From positions 1 through 64,000 of the forward strand of contig CAZKHG010000003.1 of the NCBI GenBank assembly GCA_964552655.1: a stretch of DNA of 64,000 bases, in the 5' to 3' direction. This document shows positions 8,659 through 17,735 of this stretch, in pieces. The DNA comes from CAZKHG01 sp964552655 (GTDB lineage Bacteria; Bacteroidota; Bacteroidia; Bacteroidales; Tenuifilaceae). The translations under genes were made by a program, and so were the position numbers. The notes beneath the pieces were generated by a model, which saw nothing but the letters and a program-made list of their open reading frames with translations, ran no database searches and had not been told where the DNA came from. Each line of letters starts with the position of its first letter. Within the stretch, counting starts at the first letter, position 1.

Positions 8659-10119
8659 TTAATCCAGCCAGCGTATTTTTTTGTTGATAACCCTGTTCTT
8701 ATTTGTCGGTGTGGTAAAGATAAGCTGAATTGCAAAGCGGTTAATATCAAGATCCATGGTTTTGTAGTTAGCCAGAAGCCATTTGGCGTTTATCATAAAA
8801 AACTCTCTTTTATAGAATAGCCCGGCGTTGGGCACAAGGAGCACCATACCGCCTCTATCTAATTCAGTCCCTCTGTAATTACTCCAGGAATACTCAAGGT
8901 TTAACCCCATGGTTATTCCAAAATTTGAATTGGAGTTGCTGTAAACCCTATTCAAATAATTTGCAGACAGGTAAAAACTGTATCTTTTTTCCCAAAACTG
9001 ATAGTATTCCATATCTCTGAGTTCATTTACCCTGCTTGAAAAGGGACGGAACTTAAATCCCAGGTTAACCATTGTTTTTGAAACAGGTTCATTAATTCCC
9101 CCTCCAAAATCATACATAAAATCATTATAGCTGAAGTCAATCCCTGAGAAAAAATTAATCGAATTAATTGAAGGTTTTACCTTGGTTTTGTACCCATAAG
9201 CCGTGAGAATTTCGGATGACTTCCCATAGCCCGATTCCCGAGATTGCTGATAGTATTGATTTTTACTCCTTAAATCAATGTTTAAGCTATCTGCATATTC
9301 TAGCAATTTTCTTAAAGCATCTGATGAACCATTATTAATTGCAAATGAGATAGCATCACAATTTCGCTTATTTTTCAGGGTGATGTCAGCACCTCCCCTG
9401 ATAAGTGTTTTTATTAATGAGGTATCGTTGAATTGAGCAGCAACCATTAGCGGAGTGTTGCCAATTTTATCGGGTTGGTTGGGATTAACTGAATTTTCAA
9501 TAAGAATCTTGGCGCAATTTTGTGCCCCCGAAAATGCTGCTATCATTAAAGGACTGTTGCCAACCGGATCAAGTGTATCCGGGTTAGCCCCATAGTAAAG
9601 CAAAATTTCAGTAATAAACGGGTAGCCAAAACCTACAGCATAATGTAATGGGGTTAAACCATTGGTGTTTTGAAGATTTGGGTTGGCATTATGTTCAAGT
9701 AAAAGTTCTGCAATACTGTCATTACCGCTTCGGACCGCTGCAAAAAGTGGAGTATTACCATCCCATGGCGCCCGATTTACATCAGCGCCTTTTTCAATTA
9801 GTAGTTTTGCTATTCTATAGTTCCCGTTTTGTGAAGCATACATTAATGGGGTAACATCCCCATCCTCATAGGTTGCATCAGGATCAGCTCCACGTTCAAG
9901 CAGGTATTGTACAACTTCATAATTATTAGAGTCGGTATATTGTACTAAAAGATTGTTTAAGAGAATAAGGGAATCAAGACCGTTCTTTTTGGATAAGTCT
10001 TTTCTTGTCTGTGTTGTAGCAATTATAGTGTCCTGCGCAAATGCAGTAAAAAATGTACAAAATAATAGGAGTAAGAGTAAAAGCTTGGATTGTAATTTTA
10101 GAATAAAATGAGAAAGCAT
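8659..10119 (-). CDS. Exported ankyrin-repeat protein with C-terminal beta-barrel-like domain
   Basis: A 486-residue protein starting with a signal peptide (LLLLLLLFCTFFTAFAQ). Residues ~60-300 contain about seven ankyrin repeats, e.g. DGNTPLFAAVRSGND and NGLTPLHYAVGFGYP. The last ~170 residues consist of alternating amphipathic segments (e.g. VNLGFKFRPF, FYLSANYLNRVYS, AIQLIFTT) that look like an outer-membrane beta-barrel. I infer a periplasmic ankyrin scaffold tethered to a small barrel. The start is placed at the ATG at 10119: a TTG further upstream (10164) would give a longer frame but lies inside the promoter element TAACTTTG. The repeats are secure; the barrel is an inference. Confidence 0.78.
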   Translation of the reverse strand: MLSHFILKLQSKLLLLLLLFCTFFTAFAQDTIIATTQTRKDLSKKNGLDSLILLNNLLVQYTDSNNYEVVQYLLERGADPDATYEDGDVTPLMYASQNGNYRIAKLLIEKGADVNRAPWDGNTPLFAAVRSGNDSIAELLLEHNANPNLQNTNGLTPLHYAVGFGYPFITEILLYYGANPDTLDPVGNSPLMIAAFSGAQNCAKILIENSVNPNQPDKIGNTPLMVAAQFNDTSLIKTLIRGGADITLKNKRNCDAISFAINNGSSDALRKLLEYADSLNIDLRSKNQYYQQSRESGYGKSSEILTAYGYKTKVKPSINSINFFSGIDFSYNDFMYDFGGGINEPVSKTMVNLGFKFRPFSSRVNELRDMEYYQFWEKRYSFYLSANYLNRVYSNSNSNFGITMGLNLEYSWSNYRGTELDRGGMVLLVPNAGLFYKREFFMINAKWLLANYKTMDLDINRFAIQLIFTTPTNKNRVINKKIRWLD

Positions 10120-10161
10120 ATTATAATCGAATAGGTTTTCTTTTTTCACAATAATTATGCC

Positions 10162-10169
10162 CAAAGTTA
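10162..10169 (-). promoter_or_regulatory. -7 promoter element (TAACTTTG) of the ankyrin gene
   Basis: Reads TAACTTTG on the minus strand, exact to TAnnTTTG. It lies ~43 bases before the chosen ATG and overlaps an apparent TTG start codon, which argues against that start. No -33 TTG at the expected spacing. Confidence 0.5.
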
Positions 10170-10190
10170 ATTATTTAACTTTTCCTTATT

Positions 10191-10214
10191 TAAAAAAAGC
10201 CGGTATTACCGGCT
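10191..10214 (-). terminator. Factor-independent terminator after the OsmC-family gene
   Basis: Perfect 7-bp stem AGCCGGT/ACCGGCT with a 3-base loop, followed on the minus strand by six T (10192-10197). It lies directly after the OsmC stop codon and before the ankyrin promoter. Confidence 0.85.
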
Positions 10215-10219
10215 ATTAA

Positions 10220-10615
10220 TTATATGGTTCTTGTTACCACACTCATCACGGGGGGATTATGTAAATGTTTCTTAACAGCACATTGATCAGCCGCTTTAAT
10301 CACAGCATCCTTATATTTTTCAGGGAAACTCTCTGGTAGGTTTATTTCAATTGTCAGGTTTTCAATCATGTGTGTAAGGGGGTTAAAGGAATGTTTTTGA
10401 ACAATTTTTATCCCTTCGGTTGGAATCCCTCTCTGGTCACAGAATGACTTTACATATATTCCTGCACAAGTTCCAATTGATGCTAAAAATAAAGAAAATG
10501 GGGCAGGAGCGGTATTATCCCCGCCACCCATGACCGGTTGATCTGTTACGATCTTATGCTCACCAATTTGTGCAATTACCTTTTTCTTACCTTCAAAAGT
10601 TACTTCAAATACCAT
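10220..10615 (-). CDS. OsmC/YhfA-family protein
   Basis: A 131-residue cytoplasmic protein of the OsmC superfamily (OsmC/Ohr peroxidases and YhfA-like relatives). The two cysteines typical of the fold are present: C50 in LFLASIGTC and C112 in AADQCAVKKH. The GGGDNTAPAPFSLFLASIG region matches the YhfA-like subgroup, whose substrate is less clear than that of Ohr. The ATG at 10615 gives the family's usual N-terminus (MVFEVTFEGKK). A reading frame extending further upstream would run across the promoter and add a hydrophobic leader not seen in this family. A -7 element lies 22 bases upstream and a strong terminator follows, so it is a single-gene unit. Confidence 0.85.
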   Translation of the reverse strand: MVFEVTFEGKKKVIAQIGEHKIVTDQPVMGGGDNTAPAPFSLFLASIGTCAGIYVKSFCDQRGIPTEGIKIVQKHSFNPLTHMIENLTIEINLPESFPEKYKDAVIKAADQCAVKKHLHNPPVMSVVTRTI

Positions 10616-10637
10616 GTTTATTAGTTTTAAATTTTCG

Positions 10638-10645
10638 CAAAAGTA
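10638..10645 (-). promoter_or_regulatory. -7 promoter element (TACTTTTG) of the OsmC-family gene
   Basis: Minus-strand TACTTTTG, exact to TAnnTTTG, 22 bases before the ATG. It supports the shorter OsmC start. Confidence 0.55.
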
Positions 10646-10694
10646 ACAAAAAATAAATATTAATGTATGTAGATTTATTAATGTGATATTTAAA

Positions 10695-10721
10695 AATAAA
10701 ACCCGTTGTAAAACGGGTTTT
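10695..10721 (-). terminator. Terminator after the M6 protease gene
   Basis: AAAACCCGTT (10698-10707) and AACGGGTTTT (10712-10721) form a perfect 10-bp stem with a 4-base loop. On the minus strand it is followed by a T-rich tract (TTTTATTTTTA when read from the stem). It lies just after the M6 stop codon. Confidence 0.8.
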
Positions 10722-10743
10722 ATCAAATTAGGCGAAGAAGTTA

Positions 10744-13700
10744 CTATTGTTTCACAACTTTGATTGTGTGCTTTTTAAAACCATCGTTAACAATTAACAG
10801 GTATATCCCATTTTGAAACTCGGTGAGGTCAACATCATGGAGAGGTTGATTTGGTAAATTCTTCCTGGAATAAATCATTGCGCCAGTAATGTTGTAAACC
10901 TCAATTGATGATAAAGTTCCATTACTTTCCAAAGTTATGATCCCATTAGTAGGATTTGGATAAGCATTGATAGTTATACCGGAGTTAACCATCACTTTAT
11001 CATTAAATTCAGGGGCCCCGGATGAGGTTGAAATAGTTAACCTAATATTGGGCCTATAGCTTGTAACCGTACCAGTTCCTGTTGGTGCTGTGTAATCAGC
11101 TCTGATATACATGTGTTTACTTGTTGCTGAAGTATATCTTACAGCAGGGCCTGTGCTTGTTCCAGCTCCGGCATTTCCATAGTTAGTTTCAACTAACACC
11201 ATAAGGTTATTGGTTCCACCAGTATAGTTGAAAGCAGTTGCAAGTGTGAACTCTTTCCACGTATTAGCTGTTGTGCCTGCCATTGTTCCGCTATAAACCA
11301 ATGTTGCACCTGTTGTTAATGTTGCCCAGGTTGTTGCTGTGAGTGTTGATGCTGTTGTTGTTTTTACGTAAATATTAATTGGTACATTATAGGTTGTAGT
11401 TAAGGTTGGATACCAACCTACCTTGGTTAACAAACCAACAACACCAACTTCGGCGGCAGTATAAATAGATGCGCTTCTTTCATAACCATAATAACAGTTA
11501 ATTGGGAAGCCTTGAGTAGAGGTACCTGTCCCAACTGTAACAACGGTTGGAGTTCCACCGTCGGCTAAAGTTGTAAAGGAAACCTGCGATCCGTAAGCAG
11601 TTCCGGCAGAGTTAATTGCATAAGCCCTAATATAGTAGGTTGTATTTGCAGTTAAGCCAGTCATATTTGCAGTAAAAGTACCGGTACCAGATCCACTTAC
11701 AACCTTGGAGTTGGCTGTGGTTGGGTTTTGAGTAGTTGCATAGCAGATACCTCTTTCTGTAACTGAAGCACCACCGTCAGCGGTGACGTTTCCACCACTT
11801 GTTGCAGTTGTCGAGGTTATGCTAGAAGCTGCTGTTGTGGTAACAGTTGGAATAGTTACTGATGTTCCGGCAGTGATTGAAATGTTATCTATATACCAAT
11901 AATCAATATTGTAAAGGTTACCATCTGCAACCAGGGCAAAGTAAGTGGTTGAGGAGTTAAGGTTAGTTGTAACAGTTACATTAACCGCTGAAGCAGCAAT
12001 ATTCGTACTGGTTGTTGCTACAGACCATGTAGTATTTGTCCATGTGGATTTATCATTTGAGGTTTGAACCCTTAAGGTTACACCTGTGCTATAAGCATCT
12101 AGCATGTGTCTGAATGAAAATGTAACCTGGCTGACACCAACAGTATTAATAGCAGGGGTTATTATTCTTGTAGTTCCCGGATTCACGTTTTGGTAGCTGC
12201 ATTTTAGTTCGTAGGCTGCACCACCTGCATTTGCAGTACTTGACATGCTCCACCTTTCAGTTATACCTGTTCCGGTATTCTGAGTTGTCCATCCAGTAGG
12301 TAAAGTTGAAGCTGCAAAATTTTCGGTAACAGGTAATGGTAATGAAGTTGGATTTGCTGCAGTTGTGAAAGTCATGTTACTCCCGTAAGTGGTACCGACT
12401 GAGTTAACCGCTTTTACTCTGTAGTTGTAAGTAGTATTTGCTGTTAATCCGCTTAATAAAGCATTTATAGCAGTTGCTGTTGCGCCACTAATACTATTGG
12501 GTGTTCCATTTATTGTACTGCCATAGCTTGTTGTTAACCCATACTCAAATGTAACTGTTGTTGTAGCATTATTGGCATTAACCGTAGCATTCAAAGTGGC
12601 TCCGGTTGTTGAAATACCCGAGGCAGCAACAGTGGTAGCTGAGGGAGCGGTAGGCGTTACAACACCACCCATAAAATCAAAGGTGATTGTTTTGGTGGTT
12701 GTATTTTCTGCAATGTTTGTCATGGGTTTAGCAGTATTTGCACCAGCCCATGATTTCATGTTTGGTGTGGTTGCATCTGTAAATTCTGTTTTTGCTGCAG
12801 AACCGGGGAATGGACATCCAGCCCCATTTATTGTCCCATAAGTACTTGCTGTTGTTCCCGGGTTTGTAGTTGCATTAGCGCATACCGGGTACATTTTCTG
12901 TGGATATGTGGCATTGATATTATTACTTGTAGATGCCGAAGCAATAGTGCTGTGAACATGATAAACAATCAAGCCATGACCCGGAATATAAGCATCGAAT
13001 CCAACCTGCTGCCTGTTTTCCATTATCCAGTATTCCCCAGAGGTTGTGGAATTGATCTGATAAAAACTTTGATTAACTTCTGCATGATTCACAGTTAGCT
13101 GTGCTGCACTTGAGAGAATCGGTGCGGTAGCCCATCCATAAACTTTAACCTTTGTGTATGCGTTATGATGTGCAGGAGTAATACCATTATTATTCCATGA
13201 ACCTGAAGCCATTAAGTCCCAATACCCGGTGCCATTAAATTGACCCCCGGTAGAATAATCGGTATCATAAAAATCAGGTGCACCAAGTACATGACCAAAT
13301 TCATGACAGATTACACCAATACCGGTTAAGTTTGTTCCCGTGTTACCACTTAGCTCAGCCGAACAGGAGTATTTGCTGATTGACTTACCATCTTTCACAA
13401 CTGTTGTGATGCTCCATGCATGAGCCCAGATACAATCAGCACTGGCACCCGCCTCCTCACCATAACCGGCGTAAATTACATAGATACCATCAACATTACC
13501 ATCACCATCATTGTCGAAATCGGCATAGTTAACGGCTGGATCAGCCAAAGTAACGGCTTCGGTTATGAGTGCACGAGGATTTACATCATTTCCATAAGCA
13601 TCATTGGCACCGTAATAGCTCATATTATTTGCTGCAGTGTATGGGCCGGCAACGGTTACTGTCAGGTTAAACTGATTGTACGAATTTTCATTATAAAAAT

Positions 13701-14244
13701 CTTTTACACTGCCAGTTGCCCCACCCGTTGTGTATCCTACCTGGTTGAAGAGGTTGTTAAAATCAGTTTGGGTTTTAATAAAAGCCTTATCCTTGTAACT
13801 CATTAATATACAAACAAGTTTCCGATTGCCGGTAGTAGGAAAAGCTTTAGTGGCCTCTTTCTCTTTTATTTCCCAGATACTCTTCATCATTGAAACCTGA
13901 GATTTACTGTAATAAAGCCCTTTTGGGATTTTATTCAGGAAGTCATTGTCTGTGCTTTTCCTTGAAGAGAGATCTCTTACAACAATTCCGGAAGGCACCA
14001 TATCGCCGGTAGCATTGAGCATTGCATACTCGTAAGCACCTTGTTGGTTAAACATGATGGTATAACCATCGGGCGTTTGTGCCCATTTTACTTTTTCATC
14101 CCCTTGCAGGAGAATAGAGATGGTTGTCCCATCTGGCTGTTTAAACTGAATTGGGTAAGGGTATGCAATAACTGCCAAGGCAACATTACCGAAAAACCCG
14201 AACAACATTACAAAAAGCAATGTGAGTAGAGTTGTTTTCTTCAT
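10744..14244 (-). CDS. Secreted M6-family metalloprotease with FN3 domains and T9SS sorting domain
   Basis: Large secreted protease, 1166 residues. A signal peptide (TLLTLLFVMLFGFFGNVALA) is followed by the M6 (immune inhibitor A-like) domain with the zinc site H314-E-F-G-H318 in HEFGHVLGAPDFYD. Downstream come a fibronectin type III domain (~550-645), a jelly-roll-like module beginning at ENFAASTLPTGW, a second FN3 domain (ending YIRAYAINSAGTAYGS), another beta module, and a C-terminal ~80-residue type A T9SS sorting domain (AYPNPTNGIITLES, then NGIYLLIV and a basic end). It should cross the outer membrane through the T9SS and be released or surface-anchored. The ATG at 14244 puts the signal peptide at the N-terminus; a longer frame from 14328 would place 28 unlikely residues before it. 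Confidence 0.93.
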   Translation of the reverse strand: MKKTTLLTLLFVMLFGFFGNVALAVIAYPYPIQFKQPDGTTISILLQGDEKVKWAQTPDGYTIMFNQQGAYEYAMLNATGDMVPSGIVVRDLSSRKSTDNDFLNKIPKGLYYSKSQVSMMKSIWEIKEKEATKAFPTTGNRKLVCILMSYKDKAFIKTQTDFNNLFNQVGYTTGGATGSVKDFYNENSYNQFNLTVTVAGPYTAANNMSYYGANDAYGNDVNPRALITEAVTLADPAVNYADFDNDGDGNVDGIYVIYAGYGEEAGASADCIWAHAWSITTVVKDGKSISKYSCSAELSGNTGTNLTGIGVICHEFGHVLGAPDFYDTDYSTGGQFNGTGYWDLMASGSWNNNGITPAHHNAYTKVKVYGWATAPILSSAAQLTVNHAEVNQSFYQINSTTSGEYWIMENRQQVGFDAYIPGHGLIVYHVHSTIASASTSNNINATYPQKMYPVCANATTNPGTTASTYGTINGAGCPFPGSAAKTEFTDATTPNMKSWAGANTAKPMTNIAENTTTKTITFDFMGGVVTPTAPSATTVAASGISTTGATLNATVNANNATTTVTFEYGLTTSYGSTINGTPNSISGATATAINALLSGLTANTTYNYRVKAVNSVGTTYGSNMTFTTAANPTSLPLPVTENFAASTLPTGWTTQNTGTGITERWSMSSTANAGGAAYELKCSYQNVNPGTTRIITPAINTVGVSQVTFSFRHMLDAYSTGVTLRVQTSNDKSTWTNTTWSVATTSTNIAASAVNVTVTTNLNSSTTYFALVADGNLYNIDYWYIDNISITAGTSVTIPTVTTTAASSITSTTATSGGNVTADGGASVTERGICYATTQNPTTANSKVVSGSGTGTFTANMTGLTANTTYYIRAYAINSAGTAYGSQVSFTTLADGGTPTVVTVGTGTSTQGFPINCYYGYERSASIYTAAEVGVVGLLTKVGWYPTLTTTYNVPINIYVKTTTASTLTATTWATLTTGATLVYSGTMAGTTANTWKEFTLATAFNYTGGTNNLMVLVETNYGNAGAGTSTGPAVRYTSATSKHMYIRADYTAPTGTGTVTSYRPNIRLTISTSSGAPEFNDKVMVNSGITINAYPNPTNGIITLESNGTLSSIEVYNITGAMIYSRKNLPNQPLHDVDLTEFQNGIYLLIVNDGFKKHTIKVVKQ

Positions 14245-14530
14245 AAGTAGATTTAGTTTAGGTTTGTAAATAGTTAATTTTAGGGTTGAAAACCTGAGCA
14301 AGTTAAGCGGGTGATATATTCGAGTCAATGATTAATTCTTTTTTACCTGTTTTTAGAATAAAATTTATGTTTAATCCTGTTTTGCATTACATTTTTTCTA
14401 AATAATATTTTGTTTTGTTAGAAAAGCATAGATTTCGATTTTATTCTGGAATAGGAAAAATTCTATATCAGGATTAATTAAACTTTTCGATCATTTCTAA
14501 ATCGTATAATAAACTTTAAATCTAAAAACC

Positions 14531-15724
14531 ATGAAAATGAAGCTGATTCCACTTTTTATTGGATGTTTTTTTATTGCGATGATAAGTGTTGCACAGGATG
14601 CGTCGGTCGAAGGGTACAAGTTTACAACCATTAAGGAGATAAAACACACTCCTGTTGAAGACCAGAACAGATCCAATACATGCTGGTGTTTTTCTGGTAT
14701 AGCCTTTCTGGAGGCTGAAATGATCCGGATGGGTAAGCCTGAGGTTAACCTATCTGAGATGTTCGTTGTTCGAAATGCTTTTGCTGATAAAGCTGATAAT
14801 TATGTCAGGTTTCAGGGAACAGTAAACCATGCTGGCGGCGGTTCATACTGGGATGTTATTGAAACGATCAGAAAATGTGGATTAGTTCCTGAATCGGTTT
14901 ATCCCGGGTTAAACTATGGGGAGGATAAACATGTCCATGGTGAAATTGATGCTGTTACAAAAGCTTACCTTGATGCAATAATTAAAAACCCAAACCGTAA
15001 ATTATCCACAGCATGGAAAAATGGATACAACGGAATTTTGGATGCTTATTTTGGCAATCTTCCGAAAACTTTTTCATATTTAAGCAAAGAATACAATCCC
15101 GTTTCTTTTTTACAATCAACAGGTCTAAACCTAGATGATTATATTTATATTACATCTTTCACCCATCACCCATTTTACCAGAAATTTGTTTTGGAGGTGC
15201 CAGATAACTGGGCGCATGGCCAAATCTACAATCTGCCATTAGATGAATTCAGCTTGGTATTTGATTATGCCCTGGAGAATGGTTTTACAGTTGCCTGGGC
15301 AAGCGATATCAGCGAAAAGGGTTTTTCGTATAAGAATGGTATTGCTGTAGTACCTGATGTTAATTTTAATGAAATGTCGAACTCCGATAAGGAGCGATGG
15401 GCACAAATGACCGAAAGTGAAAAGGAATCGCAGCTTTACACTTTTGACAAACCGGGTTTTGAAAAAAAAATCACTCAGGAATTGCGACAGCAGGAGTTTG
15501 ATAACTACAAAACCACCGATGATCATGGGATGCTTCTGGTTGGAACGGCAAAAGATCAAAATGGCACCTTATATTATAAGGTAAAAAACAGCTGGGGACC
15601 AAGCGGCAAATATAACGGGTACTTCTATGCATCTAAATCATTTGTACTGCTGAAAACTACATCTATTATGGTAAATAAAAACTCTTTACCGAAATCAATT
15701 GCCATTAAGTTGGGGATTAAATAG
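14531..15724 (+). CDS. C1 (papain-like) cysteine peptidase, bleomycin hydrolase-like
   Basis: Exported 397-residue peptidase with a signal peptide ending at ISVAQ (residue 22). The oxyanion-hole glutamine Q45 and catalytic C51 lie in VEDQNRSNTCWCFS. H332 (DDHGMLLVG) and N353 (VKNSWG) complete the triad. The long insertion between Cys and His fits the C1B (aminopeptidase C/bleomycin hydrolase) group. Those enzymes are usually cytosolic, so the signal peptide marks a periplasmic version common in Bacteroidota. The ~285-base gap before it, shared with the divergent M6 gene, holds no exact TAnnTTTG match that I could find. Confidence 0.87.
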   Translation: MKMKLIPLFIGCFFIAMISVAQDASVEGYKFTTIKEIKHTPVEDQNRSNTCWCFSGIAFLEAEMIRMGKPEVNLSEMFVVRNAFADKADNYVRFQGTVNHAGGGSYWDVIETIRKCGLVPESVYPGLNYGEDKHVHGEIDAVTKAYLDAIIKNPNRKLSTAWKNGYNGILDAYFGNLPKTFSYLSKEYNPVSFLQSTGLNLDDYIYITSFTHHPFYQKFVLEVPDNWAHGQIYNLPLDEFSLVFDYALENGFTVAWASDISEKGFSYKNGIAVVPDVNFNEMSNSDKERWAQMTESEKESQLYTFDKPGFEKKITQELRQQEFDNYKTTDDHGMLLVGTAKDQNGTLYYKVKNSWGPSGKYNGYFYASKSFVLLKTTSIMVNKNSLPKSIAIKLGIK

Positions 15725-15821
15725 ATAACAATATTTTCTTCAGGCTGCCTTTACAGGCTTTAAATGATGGATTTAATAGAACCAAAGCATTTTATTAAAA
15801 TAAATGTTTTGGTTTTATACT

Positions 15822-15829
15822 TATCTTTG
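15822..15829 (+). promoter_or_regulatory. -7 promoter element (TATCTTTG) of the SiaC-like gene
   Basis: TATCTTTG, exact to TAnnTTTG, 42 bases before the ATG of the SiaC-like gene, in an AT-rich intergenic stretch. Confidence 0.55.
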
Positions 15830-15871
15830 CAACATAATTTCGTATATTTACATTACTCAAAATTTTAATTT

Positions 15872-16252
15872 ATGGCATCAATGAATGGCCTATATATTAA
15901 AGGTACATCAAAAACCCCAGAAATAGATTTTACGCCCGGAGTTATTCAGCTATCTGGTCGTTCAATCCCTGAGGATGCGGTTGCTTTTTATCAACCGTTG
16001 CTTCGTTGGATACAGGAATATATCGAGAAACCAGAGAAGTTTACCAAGGTTAACTTTAGAATCGAGTACATCAATAGCGGATCTAACCGGTTCATATTCA
16101 CAATTCTTAAATTTTTTGATGATTGCTATAAGAATGGCCACGATGTAGCCATTACCTGGTACTACGAAGAGGATGATGATACCATAAGAGGACTGGGCAA
16201 AGATTTTCAATCTCTGCTTAAAGTGCCCATTCGGATGGTGGAAGTGGTTTAA
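15872..16252 (+). CDS. SiaC-family regulatory phosphoprotein (DUF1987)
   Basis: A 126-residue cytoplasmic protein of the SiaC/DUF1987 family. It has the features GTSKTPEIDFTPG, LSGRSIPEDAVAFYQPLLRW and EYINSGSNRF. In Pseudomonas SiaC is phosphorylated by the kinase SiaB, dephosphorylated by the PP2C phosphatase SiaA, and in its unphosphorylated form activates the diguanylate cyclase SiaD. The Ser pair S69/S71 sits about where the family has its phospho-acceptor, but that assignment is an inference. No GGDEF protein is encoded nearby, so the output here is probably different. A SiaB-like kinase and a SpoIIE phosphatase lie elsewhere in the window. It is a single gene, convergent with the DUF4956 gene (3-base gap). 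Confidence 0.85.
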   Translation: MASMNGLYIKGTSKTPEIDFTPGVIQLSGRSIPEDAVAFYQPLLRWIQEYIEKPEKFTKVNFRIEYINSGSNRFIFTILKFFDDCYKNGHDVAITWYYEEDDDTIRGLGKDFQSLLKVPIRMVEVV

Positions 16253-16255
16253 CTA

Positions 16256-16960
16256 TCAATCATCGTCATCCTGATAATTGCCATTTTGCGACTGATTTTC
16301 GTTGTGTTCGTTTATACCTCCGTTGTAATGGATTGTGATCCATGCAACATCTTTTAGAAAATCCACTTTGCCAATTTCAACCTTTTTGATATCCAGACCG
16401 GTTCTGTTTATCAGATCCTCAATTAATTCATCCCTTTTCTGTGGCTTGATAAGGTCAATTTTTTCGTAAATTATCTGGCGTTGGGAAAGATGGCGAAGAA
16501 ATAACCCCTTCTCAAGAATTAAAGTAATAAGTAGAATTGAGGCATTTGAAAAGGTGAGCTCCACATAGCTCACTTTTTTTGATGAAACCGCATTGATAAC
16601 TGCAATTGTTATTACAAGGAATAAGTAGCTCATTTCTTTAATCGGAATCGGGTTTGTTCTGTAGCGAATAATCCCAAAAACAGCAAACAACCCAAGCGCA
16701 AATCCCAGCTGTAATTTGACGTTTGCCAGGAGGTTACACATGAAAAAAATTAGTACACCCAGCAGGATAAATGTGAAGAGGTAATCCTTTCGGAGTGTTG
16801 TTGGGTAGTACAGATAGCGGATTATACCAATGATCATGGCAGTGCTTATCACAAACCGAATAAGCAAGGTGTAGAAATCATCGGTGTTAATAATGTTGAT
16901 GCCAAAAAGCTGGCTTCCGGATGATTGTAAAAGTACTGATAGTAAAAATGGGCTATTCAT
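16256..16960 (-). CDS. DUF4956 membrane protein
   Basis: A 234-residue inner-membrane protein with about four transmembrane segments in the first half (e.g. FVISTAMIIGIIRYLYY and YLFLVITIAVINAV) and a cytoplasmic C-terminal domain ending in an acidic Asp-rich tail. The conserved block FALGLFAVFGIIRYRTNPI is typical of DUF4956. Its start overlaps the end of the VTC gene by 8 bases, so the two are translationally coupled. DUF4956 and VTC-domain genes occur together in many bacteria. This protein is therefore a likely membrane partner of the polyphosphate polymerase, although its biochemical role is unknown. Confidence 0.85.
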   Translation of the reverse strand: MNSPFLLSVLLQSSGSQLFGINIINTDDFYTLLIRFVISTAMIIGIIRYLYYPTTLRKDYLFTFILLGVLIFFMCNLLANVKLQLGFALGLFAVFGIIRYRTNPIPIKEMSYLFLVITIAVINAVSSKKVSYVELTFSNASILLITLILEKGLFLRHLSQRQIIYEKIDLIKPQKRDELIEDLINRTGLDIKKVEIGKVDFLKDVAWITIHYNGGINEHNENQSQNGNYQDDDD

Positions 16961-17720
16961 ATCTTAAATTATTAATTTTAATGAGGACGCGTTTAAAATT
17001 ATTCTTTTTGATGTTCTGGTTTAAAATTGCCTGACCGACCGAGTACTTGCTAAACCCTGATGGCCGAACCCCCATTCTCTTTAAATTCTCAGCAATTTGG
17101 CTGCCTCTTCTGCTCTTGTCCTGTTTAATCTCGACAATTGATAAAAAGTCAAGGTTAGTCTTGTTATTTGTGGTTGCAAATACATCTAATCCAAGGTCTA
17201 TCGTAACACGTTCGGTTAAACTTTTCGAAACCAATGTTACCCTGTAAAAATCGGTAATAATCGTTTTGCTTAGATTATTTAGCAAATAAGGGCTCTTTGA
17301 TTCAACAAATGCTTTGATTCCATCGTCAAGTCCTTTACCATCAACGTATTCAACTCTTCTCTTTCTGGTTTTACCATCAGGCGTCCTATGCTTGATCTCA
17401 AAGAATTGATCGCCGGATACGTTATATGTCCTTATCCTGAGTTTGTAACGGTAAGGTCGTTGGTTGTGATGATCCAAGTACATATCCAGATTAGGTGTAT
17501 CAAAGTATTCGGTATGGTACCCATGAACAACCTGGTTATTAATTTCAACTGCAAAATAGTTTTGACAGCAGGAATTAATTAGCGCTAATACTTTACCGGC
17601 TGGCAGAAAGTATTTGGAATCAACTCTGTTCATTAGCTGAGCCGATTCAGCCTGCTTCAAATCAATTCTTTGAAAATCAACCTGAGATATTGCATATATT
17701 ATATCCTGGATATTGGGCAT
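16953..17720 (-). CDS. VTC-domain polyphosphate polymerase-like protein
   Basis: A 255-residue protein with the VTC catalytic tunnel fold, as in yeast Vtc4, which makes polyphosphate from ATP. Basic and acidic residues expected to line the tunnel are present: K in NRVDSKYFLP, both R in RYKLRIRTY, E and K in FFEIKHRTPDGKTRKRR, R in RVTIDLGLD, and E and K in SIVEIKQDKSRRG. It should be catalytically competent by this criterion. There is no SPX domain and no membrane segment, so the downstream DUF4956 protein probably provides membrane attachment. The start ATG (17720) is 15 bases after the stop of the exported repeat-protein gene, and all three genes may form one operon. Confidence 0.85.
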   Translation of the reverse strand: MPNIQDIIYAISQVDFQRIDLKQAESAQLMNRVDSKYFLPAGKVLALINSCCQNYFAVEINNQVVHGYHTEYFDTPNLDMYLDHHNQRPYRYKLRIRTYNVSGDQFFEIKHRTPDGKTRKRRVEYVDGKGLDDGIKAFVESKSPYLLNNLSKTIITDFYRVTLVSKSLTERVTIDLGLDVFATTNNKTNLDFLSIVEIKQDKSRRGSQIAENLKRMGVRPSGFSKYSVGQAILNQNIKKNNFKRVLIKINNLRYE

Positions 17721-17735
17721 GAAATAATGATATGT

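Noticed and set aside
12572..13806. Long plus-strand open frames antisense to the M6 protease
   Set aside because: They are shadows of Thr/Ala/Gly-rich repeats on the other strand; no homology, start context or promoter.
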